From contig NZ_JABFAP010000001.1 in the NCBI RefSeq assembly GCF_017168255.1, forward strand, positions 2,907,900-2,971,899: a DNA stretch of 64,000 nt, written 5' to 3'. Positions 49,547 to 58,861 of the stretch are shown in pieces. The DNA comes from Agrococcus sp. KRD186. GTDB taxonomy: Bacteria; Actinomycetota; Actinomycetes; Actinomycetales; Microbacteriaceae. The notes under the pieces were generated by a model. It did no database searches and was not told the DNA's origin. It worked only from the letters and a program-made list of their open reading frames with translations. The stretch's first letter is position 1. Every line of letters begins with the position of its first letter. Position numbers and translations under genes: made by a program.

Positions 49547-50881
49547 ATGCCCCTGATCGTGCAGAAGTACGGCGGTTCGTCCGTCGCCGATTCCGACCGA
49601 CTGCGCATGGTCGCGCGCCGCATCGCGGCGACCCGCGACGCCGGCCACGATGTGGCGATCGTGGTCTCGGCGATGGGCGACACCACCGATGAGCTGCTGC
49701 AGCTGGCGCGCGGGGTCTCCTCGGAGCCGGTGGCGCGCGAGCTCGACATGCTGCTGACCGCCGGTGAGCGCATCTCGACCTCGCTGCTGGCGATGGCGCT
49801 GCACGAGCTCGGGCACGAGGCCGCCTCGTTCACCGGCGTGCAGGCGGGCCTGCGCACCGACCAGGCGTTCGGCGACGCGCGCATCCTCGACGTGCAGCCC
49901 GCGCGCATCGCCGACGCCATCGCGGCGGGCGTGATCCCGATCGTCGCCGGCTTCCAGGGCGGCAACGCCGATGAGGACGTCACGACGCTGGGCCGCGGCG
50001 GCTCCGACACGACCGCGGTCGCGCTCGCCGCCGCGCTCGGCGCCGAGGTGTGCGAGATCCGCACCGACGTCGACGGCCTCTACACCGCCGACCCGCGGGT
50101 GGTGCCGCACGCGCAGCGGCTGCCGTACCTCTCGACCGAGGAGGCGCTCGAGCTCACCGCGCACGGCGCGAAGGTGCTGCACCGCCGCTCGGTGGAGATC
50201 GCCCGCCGCCACGGCGTCAGCCTGCACGTGCGCTCGAGCTTCGGCGACACCGAGGGCACCTGGATCTCCGACGACCCCGTCGCCACCGCGCTGGCCGCCG
50301 ATCCCCTCACCAGCGACCCCCACGCATCCGTCCACCAGCACGCCGACCTCGAGGAGAGCCCCGTGGAGCAGCCCATCATCAGCGGAGTCACGCACACCGA
50401 CGACCAGTCCATGCTGACGGTGGTGGGCGTGCCCGACGTGCCCGGCACCGCCGCCGCCATCTTCGCCGTCATCACCGGCGCCGTCGCGACCGTCGACATG
50501 GTGGGCCAGACGCACACCGCCGCCGACACCGGCCTGATCGACTTCTCGTTCGCGCTGCCGATGGAGGACGCCACGCGTGCCGCCAAGGCGCTGCAGCGCG
50601 AGCAGGACCGGCTGGGGTTCGCGACCCTCACGCTCACCGACGACGTCGGCAAGGTCTCCGTCGTCGGCGACGGCATGCGCTCGACCCCGCAGGTGTCGGC
50701 GCAGCTGTTCGAGGCGCTCAGCGCCGAGGGCATCACGGTGCACCTCATCGCGCAGAGCGAGATCCGGCTGTCGGTGGTCGTGCCGCTCGAGCAGCTCGAG
50801 CACGCGACCCGGGTGCTGCACGGCGCGTTCGGGCTCGATGCGGTCGAGCTCGCCATCGTGCACGGCGGGGCGGCCGCATGA
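49547..50881 (+). CDS. lysC: Aspartate kinase of the ectoine operon
   Basis: Phosphorylates aspartate, the first step towards aspartate semialdehyde and ectoine. 444 residues: N-terminal VQKYGGSSVADSDRL, TLGRGGSDTTAVALAAALGA, EIRTDVDGLYTADPRVVPHA, AKVLHRRSVEIA, then tandem ACT domains (about 280-440, SVVGDGMRSTP, AIFAVITGAVATVDM). A His/Asp-rich linker (near 262-285) precedes the ACT domains. ATG 49547 follows GAGGAG. It overlaps ectA by 4 nt. The usual asd partner is not downstream; ectABC takes its place. Confidence 0.94.
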   Translation: MPLIVQKYGGSSVADSDRLRMVARRIAATRDAGHDVAIVVSAMGDTTDELLQLARGVSSEPVARELDMLLTAGERISTSLLAMALHELGHEAASFTGVQAGLRTDQAFGDARILDVQPARIADAIAAGVIPIVAGFQGGNADEDVTTLGRGGSDTTAVALAAALGAEVCEIRTDVDGLYTADPRVVPHAQRLPYLSTEEALELTAHGAKVLHRRSVEIARRHGVSLHVRSSFGDTEGTWISDDPVATALAADPLTSDPHASVHQHADLEESPVEQPIISGVTHTDDQSMLTVVGVPDVPGTAAAIFAVITGAVATVDMVGQTHTAADTGLIDFSFALPMEDATRAAKALQREQDRLGFATLTLTDDVGKVSVVGDGMRSTPQVSAQLFEALSAEGITVHLIAQSEIRLSVVVPLEQLEHATRVLHGAFGLDAVELAIVHGGAAA

Positions 50882-51417
50882 TCGGCACCATCGCCTTCCG
50901 CGCCCCGCGACCCGACGAGGGCGCGCAGCTGTGGGAGCTGGCCCGCGACAGCGAGCGGCTCGACCTCAACACGCCCTACGCCTACATGCTGTGGGCGCGC
51001 GACTTCCGCGAGACCACGGTGGTGGCGGATGTCGACGACGAGCTCGTCGGCTTCGTCACCGGGTTCCTGCGCCCCGAGGACCCGACCACGCTGATGATCT
51101 GGCAGGTCGCGGTCGACGAGTCGCAGCGCGGCCGCGGCATCGCCGGCCGGATGCTCGACGAGCTCGCCTCGCGCACCGGCGCGGCCGCGGTCGAGACCAC
51201 CATCACCCGAGCAAACGAGGCATCGGTGCGGCTGTTCGCGTCCTTCGCCGAGCGGCGCGGCGCCGAGCACACCGTCACCGACCTGTTCGCACCCGAGCAC
51301 TTCCCCGGCGACGAGAGCGAGTGGGAGGCTGAGCTCCTGCATCGCATCGCCCCGCTGCGGCCCGAGCCGCGCGAGGAGACCGAGGCGCTCGACGCACTTG
51401 AGGAGGCAATCCGATGA
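50878..51417 (+). CDS. ectA: L-2,4-diaminobutyrate acetyltransferase
   Basis: Acetylates diaminobutyrate to N-gamma-acetyl-diaminobutyrate, step two of ectoine synthesis. 179-residue GNAT protein: DLNTPYAYMLWARDF, IWQVAVDESQRGRGIAGRMLDEL, TTITRANEASVRLFASFAERRGAEH. ATG overlaps the lysC stop and its TGA overlaps ectB; RBS is inside lysC. The LNTPYxYLxxxxxF segment is characteristic of EctA. Confidence 0.95.
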   Translation: MIGTIAFRAPRPDEGAQLWELARDSERLDLNTPYAYMLWARDFRETTVVADVDDELVGFVTGFLRPEDPTTLMIWQVAVDESQRGRGIAGRMLDELASRTGAAAVETTITRANEASVRLFASFAERRGAEHTVTDLFAPEHFPGDESEWEAELLHRIAPLRPEPREETEALDALEEAIR

Positions 51418-52700
51418 GCACCACCACCACAACTCCGGCCGAGACGCCCGCAGGCGGCATCGGCGACATCAGCGCTTTCGAGCGTCGCGAATCCGCGGTC
51501 CGGTCCTACGCGCGATCGTGGCCCGCGGTGTTCGCGAGCGCCTCGGGCGCCGAGCAGGTGAGCGAGCAGGGCGAGACCTACCTCGACTTCTTCGCCGGCG
51601 CAGGCGCGCTCAACTACGGGCACAACCACCCGGTGCTGCAGCAGGTGGCGATCGACTACCTCGCCAGCGGCGCCGTCGTGCACTCGCTCGACACCCACAC
51701 GCCCGCGAAGCGCGCGTTCCTGGAGGCGTTCGAGCGGCACATCCTGGTGCCGCGCGGCCTCGAGCACCGCGTGCTCTTCCCCGGGCCGACCGGCACGAAC
51801 GCGGTCGAGGCGGCGCTGAAGACCGCCCGCAAGGCCACCGGCCGGCGGGACATCGTCTCGTTCACCAATGCCTTCCACGGCATGACGCTCGGCTCGCTCG
51901 CCGTCACCGGCAACGCCAAGAAGCGGGCCGCCGCCGGCGTGCCGCTGCCCTTCGGCGTCACCGCCCCATACGAGGAGCCGGGCTTCGACGGGCTCGCCTG
52001 GCTCGAGCGGGTCTGGTCCGACAGCGGCTCCGGCATCGACCTGCCCGCCGCTGTCATCGTCGAGCCCGTGCAGGGCGAGGGCGGCCTGCGCACCGCGAGC
52101 CCCGAGTGGCTGCGCGCGCTGGCCGATATGTGCAAGCGCTTCGAGGTGCTGCTGATCGTCGACGAGGTGCAGAGCGGCTGCGGTCGGACGGGCACGTTCT
52201 TCGCCTTCGAGGCCGCCGGCATCGTGCCCGACATCATCTGCGTGTCGAAGTCGCTCTCCGGCTACGGCTTCCCGATGGCGCTGACGCTGCTGAAGCCCGA
52301 GCTCGACGTCTGGCAGCCGGGCGAGCACAACGGCACCTTCCGCGGCTTCGCACCCGCCTTCGCGACCGCGACCGCCGCGATCGAGACCTTCTGGGCCGAC
52401 GACGCGTTCGCCGAGTCGGTGCAGGCCAAGGCGGCGCTGCTCGACGCGGGCCTGCAGCAGATCGCCGAGCACTCCGGCGCGACGCTGCGCGGCCGCGGGA
52501 TGCTGCGCGGCGTGCGCTTCGAGGATCCGGCCGTCGCCGGCCGTGCCGCGGCCGCCGCCTTCGACCGGAAGCTGCTCGTCGAGACCTCCGGCTCGAACGA
52601 TGAGGTCATCAAGCTCATGCCGCCGCTGACCATCACCGATGAGCAGCTGCAGCGCGGCATCGCGCTGCTGGACGAGGCCGTGCGGGCCGCCACGGCGTGA
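51414..52700 (+). CDS. ectB: Diaminobutyrate-2-oxoglutarate transaminase
   Basis: PLP class-III aminotransferase that forms diaminobutyrate from aspartate semialdehyde. 428 residues: [80 protein letters not shown] lysine in [16 protein letters not shown] overlaps ectA by 4 nt and ectC follows after 40 bp. Confidence 0.96.
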   Translation: MSTTTTTPAETPAGGIGDISAFERRESAVRSYARSWPAVFASASGAEQVSEQGETYLDFFAGAGALNYGHNHPVLQQVAIDYLASGAVVHSLDTHTPAKRAFLEAFERHILVPRGLEHRVLFPGPTGTNAVEAALKTARKATGRRDIVSFTNAFHGMTLGSLAVTGNAKKRAAAGVPLPFGVTAPYEEPGFDGLAWLERVWSDSGSGIDLPAAVIVEPVQGEGGLRTASPEWLRALADMCKRFEVLLIVDEVQSGCGRTGTFFAFEAAGIVPDIICVSKSLSGYGFPMALTLLKPELDVWQPGEHNGTFRGFAPAFATATAAIETFWADDAFAESVQAKAALLDAGLQQIAEHSGATLRGRGMLRGVRFEDPAVAGRAAAAAFDRKLLVETSGSNDEVIKLMPPLTITDEQLQRGIALLDEAVRAATA

Positions 52701-52740
52701 CGCAACGCCCGACATCACCCCGAACGACGAGAGGAACTCC

Positions 52741-53133
52741 ATGAAGGTCATCCACATCGACGAGCTCGACGGCACCGCCAACGACGTCGACCACGACACC
52801 TGGCGCAGCCGCCGCTTCGTGCTCGCAGACGCGGGCGTGGGCTTCTCCTTCCACGACACCCTGCTGCGCGCGGGCACCGAGACCGAGATGTGGTACGCCA
52901 ACCACATCGAGTGCGTCTACGTCTACCAGGGCACCGGCACGCTCGTGAACCGCGAGACGGGCGAGGAGTTCGAGCTCAAGCCCGGCACGATGTACCTGCT
53001 CGACAAGCACGACAAGCACACCGTGCGCGCCGAGACCGACATCCGCTGCGCCTGCGTGTTCAACCCGCCGGTGACCGGCCGCGAGGTGCACGACGAGGAC
53101 GGCGTCTACCCGCTGCTGACGGCCTCGGCCTGA
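52741..53133 (+). CDS. ectC: Ectoine synthase
   Basis: Cyclises acetyl-diaminobutyrate to ectoine. 130-residue cupin: [76 protein letters not shown] (metal-binding His/Glu and Tyr). RBS GAGAGGAAC before ATG 52741. A strong terminator follows. ectD is absent, so hydroxyectoine is not made from this operon. Confidence 0.96.
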   Translation: MKVIHIDELDGTANDVDHDTWRSRRFVLADAGVGFSFHDTLLRAGTETEMWYANHIECVYVYQGTGTLVNRETGEEFELKPGTMYLLDKHDKHTVRAETDIRCACVFNPPVTGREVHDEDGVYPLLTASA

Positions 53134-53151
53134 CCGGCGACGACAGCCGCA

Positions 53152-53188
53152 GAGGGCGCCGCCGGGTTGCATGCCAGGCGGCGCCCTC
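53152..53188 (+). terminator. Terminator of the lysC-ectABC operon
   Basis: Perfect 12-bp stem GAGGGCGCCGCC/GGCGGCGCCCTC (53152-53163 with 53177-53188), 13-nt loop. Confidence 0.85.
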
Positions 53189-53217
53189 GCACGTGCCGCG
53201 TGAGAGGATCGTCGACG

Positions 53218-53847
53218 ATGGCTGACGACTTCCACCGCCCCACGCACTTCTCGAACGACTGGTTCGAGCGCGTCGAGGGCGACGTCGACCCGGTGGTGCG
53301 GCTGCAGCTGGCGAGCGAGACGGCGAACGCGCTGCTCGCCCGCGTGCGCGCCGGCGCCGACCCGGAGGTCGTCGAGCGCATCCTGCGGGTGGCGCGCGAG
53401 GACGGCATCGACATCGTCGCCGAGCTCTGGTCGGGCGCCCGGCCGCACTCGCTGCCGGGTGCGCTCTGGCGGGTGCACCTGCTGCACGCGCTGGTGACCC
53501 AGCGGGCGGAGGAGGCAGCCCATCTCTACCAGGCGGGGGCGGATGCGCTGCCCACGGCCGCGCCGGTGGTCGCGGGAGTGCCGGCACCGGCCACGCCCGC
53601 CGAGCTGCGGACGCTCTCGGAGACGATCCTGCGCGGTGTCTTCGCCGGCGACTTCGCGCTCGCGCTCGAGCGCGCCGCCGCGTTCGCGATCGTCACCGCG
53701 GCGGGTGCCGTGCAGCTCGCCCACCAAGACGAGACGACGCATCCGGATCGCGCGAGCGCGCGCACGAAGCTCGCGGCCAGGCTCACGGACATCGCCGAGG
53801 ATCTGCGCATCTGCGGGCGTCTGTGGCGCTCGGACTCGCTCGCCTGA
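53218..53847 (+). CDS. Conserved hypothetical helical protein (209 aa)
   Basis: An all-helical soluble protein starting MADDFHRPTHFSNDWFERVEG, with VERILRVAREDGIDIVAELWSG and SLPGALWRVHLLHALV, and a second helical region about residues 135-205. No enzyme motif. It looks like a conserved actinobacterial protein of unknown function (I recall no verified activity). ATG 53218 fits the domain start; further upstream codons overlap the ect terminator. Confidence 0.65.
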   Translation: MADDFHRPTHFSNDWFERVEGDVDPVVRLQLASETANALLARVRAGADPEVVERILRVAREDGIDIVAELWSGARPHSLPGALWRVHLLHALVTQRAEEAAHLYQAGADALPTAAPVVAGVPAPATPAELRTLSETILRGVFAGDFALALERAAAFAIVTAAGAVQLAHQDETTHPDRASARTKLAARLTDIAEDLRICGRLWRSDSLA

Positions 53848-53931
53848 GGCTGGCCCGAGCGAGCGGCCCGGCCGGCGGCGTAGGCTCGGCGGAGCCGCCA
53901 GTCGTGGCCGTCGGATGATCCGGAGATTCGC

Positions 53932-54480
53932 ATGCCCAAGCCCCGCCGCACCCTCGCAGCCGCCCTCGTGATCGGGGCGAGCGCCATCGCGCTGACCGGC
54001 TGCCTCCCGCTGCCGCCTGCGCTGCCCGAAGCGCCGCCCGCAGTGACGGCCGTCCCGAACCCGAGCGCGGCGCCGGAGCCCGCCACCGGCGACTTCCCGT
54101 ACACCGTCGACGACGGGCTCGGCGACACCTGGTCGTTCGATGTCACCAACGTGATCGCCGACCCGCCGATGGAATCCGGTGAGGCCGAGGCGGGCACCTT
54201 CTTCGTGGGGGTGGTGGTCTCCGCCGAGCACGTCGAGGGCGACGTCGACTTCATCAGCTGCTTCGACATCTTCATCACAGGCGACGACGGCCAGACGTAC
54301 GACTGGCGCGACACGATCGACGTGACGGCCGAGAACGACGTCTACTACGCCGACGACACCGCCTTCACCGACGCGGTCGCCGCGGTGCAGCTGCCCGAGG
54401 GCGTCGAGCCCGACCAGGTCATCCTTCGCTCGACGTACGGCCACCCGGAGGTGCCGGACACCGTCATCGACGTGAACTGA
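53932..54480 (+). CDS. Predicted lipoprotein (182 aa)
   Basis: Lipoprotein signal MPKPRRTLAAALVIGASAIALTGC with lipobox LTGC (lipidated Cys at 24). The mature part has a Pro-rich spacer (25-55) followed by an acidic beta-rich domain (TWSFDVTNVIADPP, FFVGVVVSAEHVEGDVDF, VTAENDVYYADDTAFTDA, TVIDVN), possibly a DUF4352-like immunoglobulin fold. Anchored on the outside of the membrane; function unknown. TAGGCT at 53881-53886 may be its promoter, giving a 45-nt leader. Confidence 0.8.
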   Translation: MPKPRRTLAAALVIGASAIALTGCLPLPPALPEAPPAVTAVPNPSAAPEPATGDFPYTVDDGLGDTWSFDVTNVIADPPMESGEAEAGTFFVGVVVSAEHVEGDVDFISCFDIFITGDDGQTYDWRDTIDVTAENDVYYADDTAFTDAVAAVQLPEGVEPDQVILRSTYGHPEVPDTVIDVN

Positions 54481-54538
54481 ATGCGTTCGCAGTGAGCGGA
54501 CCCGCCTGCGTGTCGGCTCCGGCCTCGTTATTGTGGTC

Positions 54539-54618
54539 GAGCCGGGCCGCGTAACCCCGGGCTCCAATATTCGCCGCTGCGAGCGGCCTCTCGCCGTGAG
54601 GCGTTCGCGGCCCGGCTC
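54539..54618 (+). repeat. Inverted repeat with two alternative pairings downstream of the lipoprotein gene
   Basis: GAGCCGGGCCGCG (54539-54551) is exactly complementary to CGCGGCCCGGCTC (54606-54618), and locally also pairs with CCCCGGGCTC near 54554-54563. The first local hairpin looks like a terminator for the lipoprotein gene. Together with the Pho box this fills the 304-bp gap 54481-54784. Confidence 0.5.
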
Positions 54619-54654
54619 CCTGCTTCCCAGGCGTCGTGCGGCGTCACCGGCCGT

Positions 54655-54676
54655 GTTCACCCGCTGTTCACCTGTG
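54655..54676 (+). promoter_or_regulatory. Pho box upstream of pstS
   Basis: Two direct 11-bp units, GTTCACCCGCT and GTTCACCTGTG, matching the actinobacterial PhoP/PhoB binding site. A TAGCGT -10 candidate lies at 54704-54709, 27 nt downstream. Phosphate-starvation control of pstSCAB is expected. Confidence 0.82.
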
Positions 54677-54784
54677 CGGGGCCTGCGCGAAACCCGCCTT
54701 CCCTAGCGTGGTCCCCGGCGCGCTCGTTCGTGCCAACTCCAGGGCGCTCCAGGCCCTGCATCACAGCACTCCGAAGGGAACACC

Positions 54785-55906
54785 GTGAAGTTCACGAAGC
54801 TCGGCCGCGTTGCGGTCGTCGCGGCAGCAGGCGCACTCCTGCTCAGCTCTTGCGCAGCCAATGAGCCCGCTGGCGAGAGCGATGCCCCCGCGGGCACCGA
54901 CGAGACGACTGCCCCCGAGGGCTCGTCGTTCTCGGGTGACCTCGCAGGCGCAGGCGCCTCGTCGATGGGCGCAGCGCAGGAGGCGTGGATCGCCGGTTTC
55001 CAGACCGCGAACCCCGACGTCGACATCACCTACGACCCCGCCGGCTCCGGCGCGGGCCGTGAGCAGTTCATCGCTGGCGGCGTCAGCTTCGCCGGCTCGG
55101 ACGCCTACCTGAAGGACGAGGAGCTCGCCGGTTCGTTCGGCGCCTGCGTGGCCGACACGCTGCCGGTCGACCTGCCCGTCTACATCTCGCCCATCGCGGT
55201 GATCTTCAACGTCGAGGGCGTCGAGTCGCTCAACATGGACGCGGCCACGATCGCGCAGATCTTCTCGGGCCAGATCACCAAGTGGAACGACCCGGCCATC
55301 GCCGACCAGAACCCGGACGCGACGCTGCCGGACGCGAACATCACGGCCGTGCACCGCTCGGACGACTCGGGCACCACCGAGAACTTCACCGAGTACCTGG
55401 CCGCCACCGCTGAGTCCGACTGGAGCGAGGGCGTCTTCGAGACGTGGCCCGCGAGCTACGGCGGCGAGGGTGCACAGGGCACCTCGGGTGTCGTCGACGC
55501 CGTCACCAACGGCACCAACACGATCGGTTACGCCGACGCATCGCGTGCCGGCGGGCTCGGCACCGTGGCCCTGCAGGTGGGCGAGGAGTACGTGCCGTTC
55601 ACGGCCGCTGCTGCTGCCGCCGCTGTCGACGCCTCGCCGCGCGTCGAGGGCCGTCACGAGGGTGACATCGCTGTGGACCTCGACCGCACGACGACCGAGG
55701 CCGGCGTGTACCCGCTGGTGCTGATCTCGTACGCGATCGCCTGCACCGACTACACCGATGACGCGCAGGCTGAGCTCGTCAAGGGCTACCTCTCGTACAT
55801 CGCATCGGCCGAGGGCCAGGAGGCGGGCGCCGCGAACGCGGGCAACGCCCCCATCTCGGACTCGCTGCGCGACGAGATCCTCGCGGTCGTCGACACGATT
55901 CAGTAA
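54785..55906 (+). CDS. pstS: Phosphate ABC transporter substrate-binding lipoprotein
   Basis: 373-residue phosphate-binding protein. Lipobox LSSC (Cys23), Thr/Gly-rich spacer, then the phosphate-binding fold: LAGAGASSMGAAQEAWIAGF, GSGAGREQFIAGGVSFAGSDAYLKDEE, PVDLPVYISPIAVIFNVEGV, HRSDDSGTTENFTEYL and QGTSGVVDAVTNGTNTIGYAD. GTG start with GAAGGGAA RBS. First gene of pstSCAB behind a Pho box; the SGTT and SGAGR loops are ligand-binding in the family. Confidence 0.95.
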   Translation: MKFTKLGRVAVVAAAGALLLSSCAANEPAGESDAPAGTDETTAPEGSSFSGDLAGAGASSMGAAQEAWIAGFQTANPDVDITYDPAGSGAGREQFIAGGVSFAGSDAYLKDEELAGSFGACVADTLPVDLPVYISPIAVIFNVEGVESLNMDAATIAQIFSGQITKWNDPAIADQNPDATLPDANITAVHRSDDSGTTENFTEYLAATAESDWSEGVFETWPASYGGEGAQGTSGVVDAVTNGTNTIGYADASRAGGLGTVALQVGEEYVPFTAAAAAAAVDASPRVEGRHEGDIAVDLDRTTTEAGVYPLVLISYAIACTDYTDDAQAELVKGYLSYIASAEGQEAGAANAGNAPISDSLRDEILAVVDTIQ

Positions 55907-55944
55907 TACTGGACAGGTACATCGCACGCCCGTAGGGCTGCACC

Positions 55945-55978
55945 GTCCGGCCGGGGCGCTCCACCGCCCCGGCCGGAC
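55945..55978 (+). terminator. Strong hairpin between pstS and pstC
   Basis: Perfect 14-bp stem GTCCGGCCGGGGCG/CGCCCCGGCCGGAC (55945-55958 with 55965-55978), loop CTCCAC, no T-tract. Likely a partial terminator or 3' stabiliser that makes PstS more abundant than the permease. Confidence 0.75.
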
Positions 55979-56014
55979 CTCGTTCACAGGTCCTCCGACT
56001 CCGCAGGGAGCTCC

Positions 56015-56953
56015 ATGACTACCGCTGCACCGGCCGCACCCAGGGCCGCAGTGACGAACCGGCCCGCCGACATCGTCTTCAAGGCCGTCTCGACGACTGC
56101 AGGCGTGCTGATCCTGATCGCGCTCGGCGGCGTCGCGCTGTTCCTGGTGGTCCAGGCCGTGCCCGCGATCATCGGGCCGATCCCCGAGGAGGAGGGCGCC
56201 AACTTCTGGGCATGGGTCTGGCCGCTCACGTTCGGCACGCTCTGGTCGGCACTGCTGGCCATGGTGATGGCGGTGCCGCTGGCCGTCGCGATCGCCCTGT
56301 TCATCACGCACTACGCGCCGCGCAAGCTCGCGCAGTTCCTCGGCTATCTGATCGACCTGCTAGCGGCCATCCCCTCGGTCATCTACGGCCTGTGGGGCAT
56401 CGCGGTGCTCGCCCCGTTCTTCCAGCCCGGTTACATCTGGCTGGCCCAGAACCTCGGCTGGCTGCCGCTGTTCAGCCCGCCCGCATCGGGCACCGGGCGC
56501 ACCATCCTGACCGCATCCATCGTGCTCGCGGTGATGGTGCTGCCGATCATCACCGCCCTCTGCCGCGAGATCTTCCTGCAGACGCCGCGCCTCAACGAGG
56601 AGGCCGCGCTCGCGCTCGGCGCCACCCGCTGGGAGATGATCAAGATGGCCGTGCTGCCCCACGGGCGCTCCGGCATCATCGCGTCCTCGATCCTCGGCCT
56701 GGGCCGTGCGCTGGGCGAGACGATGGCGGTCGCCATGGTGCTCGCCTCCTCCGGCGTCGTGAGCTTCGTGCTGATCGGCTCGCAGAACCCCTCGACGATC
56801 GCCGCCAACATCGCGCTGCGCTTCCCGGAGGCGCACGGCATCACCGTGAACATGCTGATCGGCTCGGGCCTCGTGCTGTTCGCCATCACGCTGCTGGTGA
56901 ACGCCCTCTCGCGCTGGATCATCGCCAAGACGACCGTCGACGGAGGTCGTTGA
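56015..56953 (+). CDS. pstC: Phosphate ABC transporter permease PstC
   Basis: 312-residue permease with six helices. The coupling loop LNEEAALALGATRWEMIKMAVLPHGRSGIIASSILGLGRALGETMAVAMVL carries the EAA motif. Sits between the pstS hairpin and pstA (3-nt gap). RBS GCAGGGAG. Pairs with PstA in the membrane. Confidence 0.95.
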   Translation: MTTAAPAAPRAAVTNRPADIVFKAVSTTAGVLILIALGGVALFLVVQAVPAIIGPIPEEEGANFWAWVWPLTFGTLWSALLAMVMAVPLAVAIALFITHYAPRKLAQFLGYLIDLLAAIPSVIYGLWGIAVLAPFFQPGYIWLAQNLGWLPLFSPPASGTGRTILTASIVLAVMVLPIITALCREIFLQTPRLNEEAALALGATRWEMIKMAVLPHGRSGIIASSILGLGRALGETMAVAMVLASSGVVSFVLIGSQNPSTIAANIALRFPEAHGITVNMLIGSGLVLFAITLLVNALSRWIIAKTTVDGGR

Positions 56954-56956
56954 GCC

Positions 56957-58039
56957 ATGACCACCACCATCGCCCCGAGCCGTACCGCGCAGAACCCGCT
57001 CACCGCGGGACAGCTGCCGCCCTGGGCCCCCTGGGGGCTGCTCGGCGTCTCCCTGCTGATCGGCGCGGCCATCGCCGGCCTGATCGCCGGCGCTTCCGGC
57101 AGCGACTTCAGCGTCGTGATCGTCGGGCTGGTCGGCTTCGTGCTCTACCTGGTCTCGGTGACGGTCGTGAGCCAGCTCATCGAAGGCGGCAGGAAGGCCG
57201 CCGACCGGCTGGTCACGGGCCTCGTGGTCGGCGCGTTCCTGCTGGCGCTCATCCCGCTGATCTCACTGATCGTCACGGTCGTCGTCAACGGTGCTGCCCG
57301 CTTCGACCTGCAGTTCTTCACCTGGACGATGCGCAACATCGTCGGCGAGGGCGGCGGCGTGCTGCACGCGATCGTCGGCACGGTGCTCGTCACGCTCTGG
57401 GCCGCGATCATCTCGGTGCCGGTGGGCATCTTCACCGCCATCTACCTGGTCGAGTACGGGAGGGGCGCGCTCGCGAAGGCGATCACGTTCTTCGTCGACG
57501 TGATGACCGGCATCCCCTCGATCGTCGCCGGCCTGTTCGCCTACGCCCTCTTCGCGCTGTTCGCCGGCGAGGGCGTGCGCAGCGGCCTCGGCGGCGCGGT
57601 CGCGCTCAGCCTGCTGATGATCCCCACCGTCGTCCGCTCGACGGAGGAGATGCTCAAGCTCGTGCCCAATGACCTGCGCGAGGCGTCGCTGGCGCTCGGC
57701 GTGCCGAAGTGGCTCACCATCGCCAAGGTGGTGCTGCCCACCGCACTGGCAGGCATCGTCACCGGCGTCACGCTCGCGATCGCCCGGGTCATCGGCGAGA
57801 CCGCGCCGCTGCTGATCATCGCCGGCTTCACGACGAACATGAACTACAACGTGTTCGACGGTCGCATGATGACGCTGCCGGTGTTCGCCTACAACCAGTA
57901 CATCTCCCCCGGGGTGCAGGAGCAGGCCTACTTCGACCGCGCATGGTCGGCGGCGCTCGTGCTCATCCTCATCGTCATGATCCTCAACATCGGCGCCCGC
58001 GTCATCGCGCACTTCTTCGCGCCGAAGTCTGGAAGGTAA
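56957..58039 (+). CDS. pstA: Phosphate ABC transporter permease PstA
   Basis: 360-residue permease, longer than most PstA because of two extra N-terminal helices (residues about 20-100). EAA loop [51 protein letters not shown] inside the end of pstC (GAGGTCGTTGAGCC). Partner of PstC. Confidence 0.95.
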   Translation: MTTTIAPSRTAQNPLTAGQLPPWAPWGLLGVSLLIGAAIAGLIAGASGSDFSVVIVGLVGFVLYLVSVTVVSQLIEGGRKAADRLVTGLVVGAFLLALIPLISLIVTVVVNGAARFDLQFFTWTMRNIVGEGGGVLHAIVGTVLVTLWAAIISVPVGIFTAIYLVEYGRGALAKAITFFVDVMTGIPSIVAGLFAYALFALFAGEGVRSGLGGAVALSLLMIPTVVRSTEEMLKLVPNDLREASLALGVPKWLTIAKVVLPTALAGIVTGVTLAIARVIGETAPLLIIAGFTTNMNYNVFDGRMMTLPVFAYNQYISPGVQEQAYFDRAWSAALVLILIVMILNIGARVIAHFFAPKSGR

Positions 58040-58043
58040 CGCA

Positions 58044-58823
58044 ATGTCCAAGCGCATCGAGATCAACGACCTCGACATCTACTACGGCGCCTTCAAGGCC
58101 GTCGAAGGCGTGTCGATCGACATCGAGCCCCGCGCGGTCACCGCGTTCATCGGCCCCTCCGGCTGCGGCAAGTCGACCGTGCTCCGCTCGCTCAACCGCA
58201 TGCACGAGGTCATCGCCGGCGCCTATGTCGACGGCGAGGTGCTGCTCGACGGCGCCAACCTGTACGGCCCGGGCGTCGACCCGGTCAACGTGCGCCGCCA
58301 GATCGGCATGGTCTTCCAGCGCCCCAACCCCTTCCCGACCATGACCATCCGCGAGAACGTGCTCGCCGGCGTGCTGCTCAACAACCGCCGCATGTCGCGC
58401 AGCGACCAGGACGACCTGGTCGAGCGCTCGCTGCGCGGCGCCAACCTCTGGAACGAGGTCAAGGACCGGCTGGGCGTGCCCGGCTCCGGCCTCTCCGGCG
58501 GCCAGCAGCAGCGCCTCTGCATCGCCCGCGCCATCGCGGTCAGCCCCGACGTGCTGCTGATGGACGAGCCGTGCTCGGCCCTCGACCCGATCTCGACGCT
58601 CGCGATCGAGGACCTCATCGAGGAGCTCAAGACCGAGTACACGATCGTGATCGTGACGCACAACATGCAGCAGGCCAGCCGCGTGAGCGACAAGACGGCG
58701 TTCTTCAACATCGCCGGCACCGGCAAGCCGGGCAAGCTGATCGAGTTCGACGAGACGGCGAAGATCTTCTCGAACCCGAGCGTGCAGTCGACCGAGGACT
58801 ACGTCAGTGGGCGGTTCGGCTGA
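58044..58823 (+). CDS. pstB: Phosphate ABC transporter ATP-binding protein
   Basis: 259-residue ATPase: Walker [10 protein letters not shown], PstB-specific [12 protein letters not shown], signature LSGGQQQRL, Walker [14 protein letters not shown]-loop [24 protein letters not shown] precedes ATG. Last gene of pstSCAB; no phoU follows, and none is in the window. Confidence 0.96.
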   Translation: MSKRIEINDLDIYYGAFKAVEGVSIDIEPRAVTAFIGPSGCGKSTVLRSLNRMHEVIAGAYVDGEVLLDGANLYGPGVDPVNVRRQIGMVFQRPNPFPTMTIRENVLAGVLLNNRRMSRSDQDDLVERSLRGANLWNEVKDRLGVPGSGLSGGQQQRLCIARAIAVSPDVLLMDEPCSALDPISTLAIEDLIEELKTEYTIVIVTHNMQQASRVSDKTAFFNIAGTGKPGKLIEFDETAKIFSNPSVQSTEDYVSGRFG

Positions 58824-58835
58824 TCTGGCGATCAG
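58820..58835 (+). terminator. Short hairpin after pstB
   Basis: CTGATC/GATCAG stem (58820-58825 with 58830-58835), TGGC loop, overlapping the stop codon; a second CCCGC/GCGGG hairpin follows at 58842-58856. Confidence 0.5.
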
Positions 58836-58861
58836 GTCTGTCCCGCGGATAGCGGGCAGCG

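Noticed and set aside
51414..52700. Acetylornithine or GABA aminotransferase instead of ectB
   Set aside because: Gene order ectA-ectB-ectC and the [18 protein letters not shown] pattern fit EctB.
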